Assembly (NCBI GenBank): GCA_026709265.1
Contig: JAPOTI010000047.1
Location: 1-64,000 of the forward strand
Reading direction: 5' to 3'
DNA: 64,000 bases
Source: Paracoccaceae bacterium
GTDB taxonomy: Bacteria; Pseudomonadota; Alphaproteobacteria; Rhodobacterales; Rhodobacteraceae
The translations under genes were made by a program, and so were the position numbers. Under the pieces are notes generated by a model. It ran no database searches. It saw nothing but the letters and a program-made list of their open reading frames with translations, and was not told the origin of the DNA. Positions 9,274-17,710 of the stretch are shown here, piece by piece (the first letter of the stretch is position 1; the number at the start of each line of letters is the position of its first letter).

Positions 9274-10148
9274 TTCTCCTCCATCCGCTGTTGCAGCATT
9301 TGAAGGGCCAGCGCAACAATCAGTATCAACAACGAGAACAGGATAATCGTGGCCATCGCTTTGCCGATCTGCTGATAGCTATAAGCCGTCCGGTAGACAA
9401 AGGTCTGGACGACCTCAGTGGCAATTTGTGGGCCACCCCCCGTAGTCCCGAATACGATATCGAAAACTTTCAGCGTGTCGATAGCGCGAATGATGATCAC
9501 GGTGACAAGAAGCGAGCGCAACATCGGCATTTTGATGCGCCAAAAGATGATGAATTCGCTTGCGCCTTCTACCCTGGCGGCTTCAATTGGACTGCGTGGC
9601 AAGCCATGCAGTCCTGCCAGCAGGATAATGAAAACAAAAGCAGTCTGCCACCAGACATCCACTGCAATGATCGAGGGCATGGCGGTCGCAACGGCACCGT
9701 AAAAGGCCGAGGGGCCAAGACCAAACACTCCCAGCAGTTGGTTGACGATCCCGAGAAACGGATCGAACATCACTTTGGACATCAAGGCAACCACAATTCC
9801 CGACACCATGAGTGGTAGCATGATGAGCGCACGTATGAGGTCGGTCCGGATCGAGAGTTTGTCCACCTGTGTTGCCAGATAAAAGCCAAGCGCAACTTCA
9901 ATGATTGTTGCGGACGTCGCGAAGACCAGAGTGTTTTTCAGGACCGTCCAGAATTCCCCGTCACCAAGAAGTGTCGTGAAATTGGAAAGCCCTACATAGT
10001 CGAACTGATTGCCCCAGTTCCAGTTTGTTAACGAGACCACCACCCCGAATCCAATCGGGTAAAGCGAGGTCAAGGCAAGGACCAGAAGACACGGCAGGAT
10101 AAACCAGAATGCTGATGCATTGTTGAGCGATTTGAGCATAGCACTCAT
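9270..10148 (-). CDS. MalF-type ABC transporter permease
   Basis: First permease of the CUT1-type importer, 292 residues, with an N-terminal membrane segment (FWFILPCLLVLALT) and several further hydrophobic helices. The EAA loop appears as IEAARVEGASEFIIFWRIKMP. It lies 218 bp downstream of the binding-protein gene, with a strong hairpin in the gap, and overlaps the MalG-type gene by 4 nt. This is the classic binding protein, MalF, MalG order of CUT1 systems. Confidence 0.9.
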   Translation of the reverse strand: MSAMLKSLNNASAFWFILPCLLVLALTSLYPIGFGVVVSLTNWNWGNQFDYVGLSNFTTLLGDGEFWTVLKNTLVFATSATIIEVALGFYLATQVDKLSIRTDLIRALIMLPLMVSGIVVALMSKVMFDPFLGIVNQLLGVFGLGPSAFYGAVATAMPSIIAVDVWWQTAFVFIILLAGLHGLPRSPIEAARVEGASEFIIFWRIKMPMLRSLLVTVIIIRAIDTLKVFDIVFGTTGGGPQIATEVVQTFVYRTAYSYQQIGKAMATIILFSLLILIVALALQMLQQRMEEK

Positions 10149-10323
10149 CTCATCTCACGCAGTTGCAAAGAACTGAAAAGATAGTTGATCGGAAACTCGA
10201 TTATGAACAACGCCATTGTGACCAATTGCTCACCACAGACGCGTTCAATGACCCGGGAGGTTTGTCAACAGCGTATCTGTTGTCTTTTCACGGGGGAGGA
10301 TATGTTTCCATCCTGACCCGATA

Positions 10324-10357
10324 AACTCTGGGCCACATGGATTTGTAGCCCAGAGTT
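10324..10357 (-). promoter_or_regulatory. Hairpin after binding-protein gene (likely mRNA stabiliser/attenuator)
   Basis: A perfect 10-bp inverted repeat (AACTCTGGGC and GCCCAGAGTT) with a 14-nt loop begins 10 nt after the stop codon of the binding-protein gene. It is followed by only a few T residues on the minus strand, so it is unlikely to be a full terminator. Hairpins at this position commonly give binding proteins higher mRNA levels than the permeases that follow. Confidence 0.65.
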
Positions 10358-10366
10358 CCCGATGAC

Positions 10367-11734
10367 TTAGTTTGCCATCATCGTCTTGAAATCGGCTTGG
10401 GCGGCGGCACCGGCTGTCGCTGGATCGGCACCTCCATAAATCGCCTGAATGACATCAACGATTCGCAGTGCAAATTCACTCCAGCCAGCCCGCTGGACCA
10501 CAGATGTCTGCGAGTTTGGCATGGCTGCAGCCACCGCATCGACATAACCTTGCGGGAAGCTGGAGGCATAATCAGCATCATTCCATGTCGACAGGCGTGG
10601 GGCTCCCCCATGCAACTTCCCGATGGCCGTCGCATTATCGGGATGTGACATATATTGAATAAACAGCCATCCGGCCTCCGGATTGGCTGCATTTTGGGGA
10701 ATTCCATAACCCCATTGCCAATGTGCGGTATAGGGTTCACCCTGTTCATTATCGACGGGAATGACCGAATAGCCGATCTGACCTGCGATCGGGCTTTCAT
10801 CTGGAGCCTCGAAGCCCGGGGCAAACAGACTGGCATCAATGAAGAAAGCGGCACCTCCTGCCTGGAAGAATTGCGAGGCATCGGGCCAGTCCATGGCCTG
10901 AATATTGACAGGCCCGGCCTTCATCAGCTCTGCATAATTGGCAAGCCCGCGAACGATATCGGGATGGTCCATCTGAGGTTTGTCCCAACCCCCGGCAAAC
11001 CAGATATTATAAGGAGCAGAGCGGTCAGCAGGACCAACCGAATTATTGACAAAACCGGTGATTGTGTCGATCAATGTATCAGATCGAATGCCACGCAACA
11101 CCGCACCTGCGACCGCGCCATTGCTGTCTTCCTTGATTTTGTGGGCAGCCGTTATCAACTCTTCCATCGAGGCTGGCATCTTGCCGCCAAGATATGTGTT
11201 CACATGATCCATGTTGGCAAACAGGATATAAGTTTCAAACGAAGCCGGAATGCCGTGATACTCCCAATTGCCTTCAAGATTGTATTTGGTTGAGTCCAGA
11301 AAACCCGCCGGCATATCGGCCAAATTATAGTCCGGCGCAGTCAGGTCAGGATTATCGATGAAAGCCTGCAGGGAATGGACAAGCCCGTTGGTATGCTGGG
11401 TGTATGCCGTCGAATCCATCGGCAAGAAATAGACATCCATTTGCGAATTGCCGCCTGAACCTCTCAGCGCGACTTCCATCCGATCAAAATAAAGATCTTC
11501 AGCCATGGTCTGCAAATTGACTGCAATACCGGTATCGGTTTCGAACTGATCCAACACAGCACGCACTCCATCGGTCACAGGATGTTCCGGCATCATCACC
11601 GTGACGGACTGACCGGAAAGCTGATCCCATGAAAATTCTGCCTGTGCATCCGGGGCAGAAAAACCGACCGCCAGAGCTGAAACAGCGCTCAGGAGTGTTG
11701 TATGAAATAGAAAGTTGCTTCGTTTGCTGTTCAT
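10367..11734 (-). CDS. Family-1 extracellular solute-binding protein (CUT1 type)
   Basis: 455-residue periplasmic binding protein with a signal peptide ending near PDAQA. The mature part carries VTVMMPEHPVTDGVRAVLDQF, typical of sugar-binding proteins of family 1. The start ATG (11732-11734) has AAGGA 7 nt upstream and lies 2 nt after the stop codon of a 42-codon leader ORF (11737-11865). It is the first structural gene of operon A. The substrate cannot be read; the permease type points to a sugar, polyol or derivative. The upstream region is a near-copy of the one driving operon B. Confidence 0.9.
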   Translation of the reverse strand: MNSKRSNFLFHTTLLSAVSALAVGFSAPDAQAEFSWDQLSGQSVTVMMPEHPVTDGVRAVLDQFETDTGIAVNLQTMAEDLYFDRMEVALRGSGGNSQMDVYFLPMDSTAYTQHTNGLVHSLQAFIDNPDLTAPDYNLADMPAGFLDSTKYNLEGNWEYHGIPASFETYILFANMDHVNTYLGGKMPASMEELITAAHKIKEDSNGAVAGAVLRGIRSDTLIDTITGFVNNSVGPADRSAPYNIWFAGGWDKPQMDHPDIVRGLANYAELMKAGPVNIQAMDWPDASQFFQAGGAAFFIDASLFAPGFEAPDESPIAGQIGYSVIPVDNEQGEPYTAHWQWGYGIPQNAANPEAGWLFIQYMSHPDNATAIGKLHGGAPRLSTWNDADYASSFPQGYVDAVAAAMPNSQTSVVQRAGWSEFALRIVDVIQAIYGGADPATAGAAAQADFKTMMAN

Positions 11735-11736
11735 TG

Positions 11737-11865
11737 TCAATTCCTTTTGCGAACAACCCAAAATGGGTATTGTACACATGCGATGGCTTTGCAACCAGCG
11801 TGGCAACTGAAATGCCCCACAGTTTGCGGCACTTTCCATGCGTTTCGGTGTGGATAGAAAAACAT
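11737..11865 (-). CDS. Chimeric 42-codon leader ORF, likely translationally coupled
   Basis: This short ORF begins at an ATG preceded by a strong GGGAGG box and ends in TGA 2 nt before the start of the binding-protein gene. Its first 10 or so codons match the DNA at the start of the operon B binding-protein gene (22200 downward) apart from a 1-nt deletion that shifts the frame. The next part (11805-11837) matches a dispersed IS-end sequence. It looks like a relic of a recombination event rather than a functional peptide. Ribosomes initiating at its strong site could still feed the downstream start. Sequence match is direct; coupling is inferred. Confidence 0.5.
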   Translation of the reverse strand: MFFYPHRNAWKVPQTVGHFSCHAGCKAIACVQYPFWVVRKRN

Positions 11866-12028
11866 AACCAACCTCCCTAATTATAGAATAGGCTGCTTAA
11901 ATGTGGTATATTATTCCTGCACAAGCCTTGATGTCAAGTCGAATATTTTCTGCACTTGACCTGACTTCAGGGCTCTATTGAATTGCGAAAACCCTTATCT
12001 CTTATAGCCAAGGTCGTTGCATTGTTGA
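11838..12028. repeat. Promoter-region duplicate A (matches 22170-22361)
   Basis: About 190 bp that align almost without gaps to 22170-22361 upstream of operon B. Shared blocks include the start-codon region, the ribosome binding site with CCTCCCTAATTATAGAATAG (plus strand), the -10/-35 region and a GAAAACCCTT block. Both copies drive ABC-transporter operons toward lower coordinates. Confidence 0.85.
11908..11937 (-). promoter_or_regulatory. Predicted sigma70 promoter of operon A
   Basis: On the minus strand a perfect -35 TTGACA (11932-11937) is followed after 18 nt by TAATAT (11908-11913). The same boxes and spacing occur at 22243-22272. A partly symmetric CTAATTATAGAATAG (plus strand) between the -10 and the ribosome binding site is also conserved and may be an operator. 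Confidence 0.65.
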
Positions 12029-12073
12029 TAAGCACATATAACTTGTGAGGATGACCCAAAATCGCTAGCATAG

Positions 12074-12094
12074 GCCACCCCACCGAAGGGTGGC
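12074..12094 (+). promoter_or_regulatory. Hairpin just before the phosphoribosyltransferase start
   Basis: A perfect 7-bp inverted repeat, GCCACCC and GGGTGGC with loop CACCGAA, ends 8 nt before the GTG at 12103. The purine stretch GAAGGG, the only ribosome-binding-like sequence there, lies within the loop and 3' stem, so the fold could hide it. A regulatory role is inference. Confidence 0.35.
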
Positions 12095-12102
12095 TACTTT
12101 GC

Positions 12103-12799
12103 GTGAGATTCAGCAAGCGTATGCATACATGGAAACAATTCCACGGATGGATGGAGTTGTACAACCTTGATCAAGGGCATGGACTCACTCAAGCTTACAC
12201 GATCGGCTATCGATTTATTGATCGCCATGATGACATGTGGACCAAACGGTTCAATGATTTCAAGAAAAAGCATCGTCCTGCGTTGCGCGGTGGTGCCGGT
12301 CTGATGAGAAGCACTGTTCCTGAGCTTGTGCGGAAATTGGGAATCAACACGACAAAGATTGCTTTTGTTCCGGGACTATCTTCGAATGAAAACATCGCAT
12401 CTTCTAGCGGCGTACTCTCAAGACTTACACATTTTTGTGCAGAAAAAACAAATGTAAAATTCATCCGGAATGCAATTACAAAAAAAACCCCACGAGCCAC
12501 TGCACACGGGTAATAAAGACAGAATTCAACGTCGTGAGATATTGGATGGTGCCGAATTCAGTTCACATGGTTTAAGTGGGTTGGACAATGTATTTGTTTT
12601 CGATGACGTAATCACAACTGGAGCTACACTTTCGCATATCGCAAGGGCAATCCGTGAAGAAAACCCATTTGCCGAGGTCTACGGAATCGCTCTCTGCAAG
12701 TCGGATAGCCAAAACTATAACCGCGAGAATTTTGACAGAGAACTCACAAATGACCATATTCCGAAGCAATGGAACAAGATATGGAAGGAGAGTGAGTAA
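12103..12799 (+). pseudogene. ComF-like phosphoribosyltransferase with a one-base frameshift
   Basis: Two ORFs, 12103-12513 and 12470-12799, together make one protein of about 231 residues. The second half carries the PRPP-binding motif VFVFDDVITTGATLS. The first half has the family's N-terminal part. They join if one A is removed from the A8 run at 12480-12487, giving NAITKKPHEPLH across the junction. The start is uncertain: GTG 12103 or ATG 12121. A DprA-like gene follows 35 bp later. The break may be a true inactivating mutation, a sequencing error, or a slippage site. The segment is visibly more A+T-rich than its neighbours, which suggests transfer. A role with the DprA-like partner, possibly in defence, is inference. 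Confidence 0.72.
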
Positions 12800-12834
12800 T
12801 GAACGGGCTAAATGCAGGATAGGATTATAGGCTC

Positions 12835-13800
12835 ATGTCAGACTATGTGTCATTATCTGCCATCCCCCTACTTGCTTTGACGAAGCTCAATAAAATTGGA
12901 TCCGCAACAGCATTGAATATTATTGATCGACCTGTCACCGAGAAGAGTTCTAAAGGCTGCCGTGAGTACCTCATTAGCCGACTGGCGGCAGTAAAAAATC
13001 TGCCTTGCGTCACATCCATCGATATTGACCACGCGTGGAGTGCCAGTGAGGATGAAATTGAATCAAGCATACAGATGGGAATGAAAGTCATAACTTTCCA
13101 TGATGATGCTTATCCTGCTCGCCTGAAAAACATCCCAAATCCGCCAGCATTGCTATTTATAAAAGGGAGCGAACAAGCGATGCATGCTAATTTGAGCTTA
13201 GCGGTAGTTGGTACACGCGAACCGACTTCTTTCGGGATGGAAGTGGCACGCAGAACAGGAAAGACGGCAGCTGAGGGGGGTTATGTAATTGTGAGCGGTC
13301 TTGCAAGTGGGTGCGATACGTATGCACATTTAGGGTGTCTTGAGGCAACCGGCACCGGTTTGGCAGTGTTGGCGCATGGATTAGACAGAGTCTATCCTGA
13401 GTCGAATCGGGGACTTGCGGACCAGCTTCTCGACCATGGGGGCTGCCTGGCGAGTGAGTACCCCGTCGGAAAGGAGCCCGCACGATACACTTTTGCCGCA
13501 CGTGACCGATTACAAAGTGGTCTTTCAGATGGTGTTTTGGTGATCGAAACCGATGTTCGTGGGGGAACAATGAATACCGTTCACTTTGCGAGTAAGCAGA
13601 AAAGAAGAATCGCCTGTATTGAGCACCCAAAGCAATATCAAGATGATAAGAAAACGAGAGGCAATCGGAAATTGATCAATGAGAGAAATGCCTTTTCTAT
13701 ACCAAACGGAAAGGCACTGATTGAATTTTTGGATTGCATAAAACCAACAAATACAACCGCTTCTGAAGTTCGATGTTCAGTCCGGAGAGAACACCGGTAA
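12835..13800 (+). CDS. DprA-like (SMF/Rossmann) protein paired with a phosphoribosyltransferase
   Basis: 321-residue protein with the DprA/SMF domain: KVITFHDDAYPARLKNIPNPPALLFIKG marks its beginning (given here in part as AYPARLKNIPNPPALLF), then LAVVGTREPTSFGMEVAR, GYVIVSGLASGCDTYAH, GTGLAVLAHGLDRVYP and a run ending in IETDVRGGTMNTVHFA. DprA proper loads RecA on incoming ssDNA. This copy is not in the usual dprA context (topA/plsY), lacks a recognisable C-terminal winged helix, and stands with a PRTase. A+T-rich composition and isolated orientation between two minus-strand operons suggest horizontal gain. A defence or nucleotide-sensing role is inferred from the pairing. Confidence 0.8.
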   Translation: MSDYVSLSAIPLLALTKLNKIGSATALNIIDRPVTEKSSKGCREYLISRLAAVKNLPCVTSIDIDHAWSASEDEIESSIQMGMKVITFHDDAYPARLKNIPNPPALLFIKGSEQAMHANLSLAVVGTREPTSFGMEVARRTGKTAAEGGYVIVSGLASGCDTYAHLGCLEATGTGLAVLAHGLDRVYPESNRGLADQLLDHGGCLASEYPVGKEPARYTFAARDRLQSGLSDGVLVIETDVRGGTMNTVHFASKQKRRIACIEHPKQYQDDKKTRGNRKLINERNAFSIPNGKALIEFLDCIKPTNTTASEVRCSVRREHR

Positions 13801-14086
13801 CGAATTGGGTTATGCTCGAATCTGGGTGACGGCAGGGAATACAAAACCTCACCGACAGCATCCGCGCAATCCTGGCATAAAACGAAATGAACGCGAGAGA
13901 TACAATGTCGATTCTGTGACATTGATGGCGTCAGGACACCCGTTGCGCGGCCATCTCCCACACAAAAACGGCTTGCATTTTTTGCAACAAATCCGGCCAG
14001 AACGGCCAATTGGTCGTCTCAAGGAAATCAGTGAGACACCTCGTCAAGTGCCTGACATTGATCGCATGGCAGGAAAACCGCTCCTG

Positions 14087-15280
14087 TCAGGTCTCACGGC
14101 CCCATTGAAGATAACCGTCGATCGCACTGTTTCGCGCCATCGAAAGGTCTGACGCGACACCCGCCAATTGACTTCTGTCGGTGAGCAAAGTTCTGAGTGA
14201 ATCAGCAACAATTTCTGCATCTCCCTCCTTGAGATTGCAGGGATCAAGCTGGAAGTATCCCAGTTCGATTTCGTGGTCGCGGACAATTATTGGAGGTGTT
14301 TGGCGCGCCAAAGCAGATGCCAAGCCGGACGCATCGACACCAAGTTGTTTGGCATCGATCTGAACCTCCAATCGGTCAAGTGGATTCCCGGTCGGATCGG
14401 CCACAATCCTTGGTGTCACACCATCGATTCCGGACAGTGTGCGCATCCAGATATTGAGCACCGCAGTTTCGTGTTCCCTGATGCCTTTGTGATCGCGGGT
14501 CGCCCAGACCTCGAGAGCTGCGATTGCACCGGCAATGCTCTCTTTGCCGACCTTCATTCCGCGCCCAATCCCCGTATTCTGCAAATAAGCGGCACGCACG
14601 AGATCCCGGCGTCCGGCAACGACACCAGAGGTGGGGCCACCAAGAAATTTATGCCCGGAATAAATGACCAGGTCAGCACCATCTGATAAGAATCCACGAA
14701 GATCATATTCGGAAGCAGCATCTACGATGACAGGAATATCTGCCGCATGCGCAAGTTCGGCAAATCGTTTGAGAGGAACCTGTCCATAATGCACGACATG
14801 GTGCGATATGACATAAAGTGCAGCAGCAACTTCCGATGTCAGGGAAGCGCGTAGCGAATGGTCAGTGCACAGGGTCGACTGCCCTACGGGACGCACCGTA
14901 GCACCCGTGAGTTCGATAGATTGTGAAATCGGCGCACCGTAATGGCAGAGATGACCAAGTTGCACGACAATTTTTGACTTGGGTCCGGGATCCTGCGGCA
15001 AAGCCTCAACCCTTCCCGGGTCCATGCCGGTCATGCAGCCAGCAATCGACAGGGAAATTCCAGCCGAAGCGGATGCGGTCATGAACCCTGCCTCGGCCCC
15101 GGTCAGACGCACAATGCTCTCGCTCGCACGAGACTGCAATGCATGCATATTCACAAAATGCCCCATGATTGCAGCGGTCGCGTCACGAATCTTCGGTGCC
15201 GCAATTGATGCACCAAGTCCGGTCATGGTTCCAGAGGCATTGATGATTGGTGTGAGCCCAAGTGGTGGTGTGTCAGCCAT
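14087..15280 (-). CDS. SelA-like PLP-dependent enzyme, copy 2
   Basis: 397-residue paralogue of 4542-5750. The predicted PLP lysine is K211 in YSGHKFLGG and the Asp that contacts the ring nitrogen is in VIVDAASEYDL. Shared segments include YGAPISQSIELTGA, SHHVVHYGQ and GIGRGMKVGKESIAGAIAALE. The start ATG 15278-15280 overlaps the RidA stop by 8 bp; an upstream reading to 15412 would lie inside RidA. It is the last gene of operon B. The operon also encodes an amidohydrolase resembling the EF_0837/AHA_3915 group, which I recall being clustered with this PLP family elsewhere. An ammonia-lyase role is inferred. Confidence 0.85.
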   Translation of the reverse strand: MADTPPLGLTPIINASGTMTGLGASIAAPKIRDATAAIMGHFVNMHALQSRASESIVRLTGAEAGFMTASASAGISLSIAGCMTGMDPGRVEALPQDPGPKSKIVVQLGHLCHYGAPISQSIELTGATVRPVGQSTLCTDHSLRASLTSEVAAALYVISHHVVHYGQVPLKRFAELAHAADIPVIVDAASEYDLRGFLSDGADLVIYSGHKFLGGPTSGVVAGRRDLVRAAYLQNTGIGRGMKVGKESIAGAIAALEVWATRDHKGIREHETAVLNIWMRTLSGIDGVTPRIVADPTGNPLDRLEVQIDAKQLGVDASGLASALARQTPPIIVRDHEIELGYFQLDPCNLKEGDAEIVADSLRTLLTDRSQLAGVASDLSMARNSAIDGYLQWGRET

Positions 15281-15764
15281 CGCAGACCTCCAATGAAAAG
15301 ATTCCTTCAATTTCAACCGTAATCTGATTGGGAAGCGATCCGACACCAAAGGATGAACGCGCATGGACTCCCCGGATGCCAAAGATTTCTGCCAGAAGGG
15401 TTGAGGCTCCATCGATCACATAGGGGTGACGTTCAAAGTCTGCCGTTGCATTGACAAGGCCGAGTAACTTGATCACGCCAGTGACCTTATCCAGAGAGCC
15501 AAGTTCAGCGCGAAGTGATGCAAGCATATTGACTGCAACAAGTTTGGCATGCACGCGGGCGGTGTCCGCATCAACATCGGCACCAACCTTACCACACAGA
15601 AGTTTGCCGTCCGAAGTGACTGCTCCCTGCCCTGACACGTAAGCCAGGTCATTGTGTATGCGGACATTACAAAAGGCACCGATTGGTTCAGGTGGCAGGT
15701 CAGGTAATTGCAAACCCAGTTGGGCAAGTCGTGTTTCCGGTAATTGCAAATCAGTTTTGAACAT
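15273..15764 (-). CDS. RidA/YjgF-family protein, copy 2
   Basis: 163 residues. It shares with copy 1 the LGLQLPDLP-type N-terminus, AYVSGQGAV, GKVGADVD, HPYVIDGASTL and the C-terminal HARSSFGVGSLPNQITVEIEGIF. It would hydrolyse imine intermediates, here plausibly from the SelA-like enzyme with which it overlaps by 8 bp. The start is set at ATG 15762-15764, which has AGGA 6 nt upstream; it overlaps the OppF-like gene by 14 bp. A longer ORF to 15905 is antisense-like extension inside oppF. Confidence 0.87.
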   Translation of the reverse strand: MFKTDLQLPETRLAQLGLQLPDLPPEPIGAFCNVRIHNDLAYVSGQGAVTSDGKLLCGKVGADVDADTARVHAKLVAVNMLASLRAELGSLDKVTGVIKLLGLVNATADFERHPYVIDGASTLLAEIFGIRGVHARSSFGVGSLPNQITVEIEGIFSLEVCDG

Positions 15765-16722
15765 TCGGTTTCCTGCAATAAAGTTGATGCGCGGGCCCAG
15801 CCTTGACAGGCGCGGGAATGTTGGTGGCACAAGCGGCGTCGGCAATGGGGCACCGGGTCCGAAAGACGCATCCCGAGGGTGGATCCAGCGGGCTCGGGAT
15901 ATCACCAGTCAATATTGTTCGGTCACGCGCGGCCTGAGGATCGGGAACCGGCACGGCAGTCAAGAGCGCTTGCGTGTAAGGGTGGCCAGGCGAGGAATAA
16001 ACGTGCTGTGCAAGGCCGATCTCGGCCACGCGACCGAGATACATCACAACAATCTGATCACACAGATATTCCACAACTGACAAATCGTGTGCAATGAAAA
16101 GCATTGTGAGATTGTGGCGCTCACGCAGCTCCAAGAGCAAGTTCAAGACCTGGGCCTGGATAGACACGTCCAGAGCCGAAACACTCTCGTCTGCCACGAT
16201 GAATTCGGGTTCAAGCGCCAGCGCCCGGGCGATGCCGATCCGTTGGCGCTGACCACCGGAGAATTCGTGGGGAAATCGGGATATGGCGTCCGAGGAAAGA
16301 CCGACCTCGTCAAGCAATGTGGCGACTCTGTCTTTGCGTTCAGAAATTGTCCCAATACCGTGGGCGCGCAATCCTTCGGCGACAATCTGACCCACTTTGA
16401 AACGGGGATTCAATGACGATATGGGATCCTGAAAAATGATCTGCATGCGCCTGCGTGTTGCGCGCAGGGCCCTGCCATCGAGTTTGTTGATATCTGTCCC
16501 ATCGAAAATCGTCTCTCCTTCGCTCGGTTCGATGAGGCGCAATAATGTCCGGCCAAGTGTCGTCTTGCCAGAACCACTCTCTCCAACAAGTCCGGTGATC
16601 GATCCACGCGGAATATCAAAACTGACGTCACTGACAGCATGCACAATTCCACGAGAGGTGTGAAACCTCTTGGAGAGATTACGAATGTGCAGAAGCGGGT
16701 CTTGCGCAGCATGGTCAAACAT
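15751..16722 (-). CDS. OppF/DppF-type ABC transporter ATP-binding protein
   Basis: 323-residue ATPase of a peptide/opine/nickel-type importer. It has Walker A GESGSGKTT, signature FSGGQRQRIGIARAL, Walker B FIVADESVSALD and the C-terminal oligopeptide-transporter domain with CVFRTRCPIADAAC, whose cysteines may bind an Fe-S cluster in this family. It overlaps OppD by 8 bp. It works as a heterodimer with OppD and the permeases at 18824-20628. Confidence 0.92.
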   Translation of the reverse strand: MFDHAAQDPLLHIRNLSKRFHTSRGIVHAVSDVSFDIPRGSITGLVGESGSGKTTLGRTLLRLIEPSEGETIFDGTDINKLDGRALRATRRRMQIIFQDPISSLNPRFKVGQIVAEGLRAHGIGTISERKDRVATLLDEVGLSSDAISRFPHEFSGGQRQRIGIARALALEPEFIVADESVSALDVSIQAQVLNLLLELRERHNLTMLFIAHDLSVVEYLCDQIVVMYLGRVAEIGLAQHVYSSPGHPYTQALLTAVPVPDPQAARDRTILTGDIPSPLDPPSGCVFRTRCPIADAACATNIPAPVKAGPAHQLYCRKPNVQN

Positions 16723-17710
16723 GGACGGACTCGATCGGATTCACGCAGGCGACATGATGGTTGCTGACTGCTGCACGGAGACTCACGGGCTGATGACAAC
16801 CCGCGACAACGCGCCCGCAACGCGGTGCAAACGCACAGCCGGGTGGCATCGCATAAAGCGACGGAACTGTGCCGGGAATTGGAAGAAGTCGTTCGGTCTT
16901 GGTCCGGCCGGGTGTCGGGATCGAGGTCAGAAGCCCCGCCGTGTAGGGGTGACGGGTCTCCGCAAACAGTTTGGAAACATCCGCCTGTTCGACAATGGAT
17001 CCCGCATACATGACAGCAACATCGTCAGCCATTTCAGCAACAACACCCATGTCATGCGTAACAAATAGGATTGACATGCCCAAGTCTTTCTGAAGACGGC
17101 GCATCAGGTCCAAGATCTGCGCCTGGATGGTGACATCCAGTGCCGTCGTCGGCTCGTCTGCGATCAATAGCGCCGGATGACAGACCAGAGCCTGCGCAAT
17201 CATGACACGCTGGCGCATGCCACCAGACAATTCATGCGGATAGGTGGTCAACCGCGACGCTGCGGCGGGAATTTCAACGAGCTCCAGGATTTCAAGAACG
17301 CGTTGGCGTCGCGCTGCTGCATCAAGGTCCGTATGCAAAAACAGCATCTCGCCAATCTGGTCACCAATGGTGAATAACGGATTCAGCGAGGACATCGGTT
17401 CCTGAAAGATCATTGCAATCTCAGCACCGCGTAGCGCACGCATCTGCTGCGGCCTGGCAGTATCAATTCGTGTCTCCTGACCGTCGCGCGATATATAATG
17501 AATCGTACCACCAGCGATCGAACCATTGCTTGGCAACAGTCGCATAATTGCCAGCGAGGAGACGGACTTTCCTGAGCCACTTTCTCCCACGATCGCCAAG
17601 GTGCGCCCCTTCTGCAACGAGAAGCTGACATTGCGGAGTGCCGCGACCGACGACCCACGCACACGGAATTCAACGCGTAAATTCTGGACATTGAGGATAG
17701 TGTCGCTCAT
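16715..17710 (-). CDS. OppD/DppD-type ABC transporter ATP-binding protein
   Basis: 331 residues with Walker A GESGSGKSV, Q-loop MIFQEPMSSLNP, signature LSGGMRQRVMIAQAL, Walker B LLIADEPTTALD and the C-terminal domain with PPGCAFAPRCGRVVAGC. Partner of the OppF-type ATPase downstream. Its start overlaps the end of the amidohydrolase gene by 4 bp. Confidence 0.92.
   Translation of the reverse strand: MSDTILNVQNLRVEFRVRGSSVAALRNVSFSLQKGRTLAIVGESGSGKSVSSLAIMRLLPSNGSIAGGTIHYISRDGQETRIDTARPQQMRALRGAEIAMIFQEPMSSLNPLFTIGDQIGEMLFLHTDLDAAARRQRVLEILELVEIPAAASRLTTYPHELSGGMRQRVMIAQALVCHPALLIADEPTTALDVTIQAQILDLMRRLQKDLGMSILFVTHDMGVVAEMADDVAVMYAGSIVEQADVSKLFAETRHPYTAGLLTSIPTPGRTKTERLLPIPGTVPSLYAMPPGCAFAPRCGRVVAGCHQPVSLRAAVSNHHVACVNPIESVHV

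Noticed and set aside
12835-13800. Housekeeping dprA
   Set aside because: Context, composition and pairing with a phosphoribosyltransferase do not fit the usual dprA locus, so I describe it only as DprA-like.
13973-13988. Terminator at the end of operon B (TTGCA-T-run-TGCAA)
   Set aside because: The stem is only 5 bp and there is no T-run after it on the minus strand.
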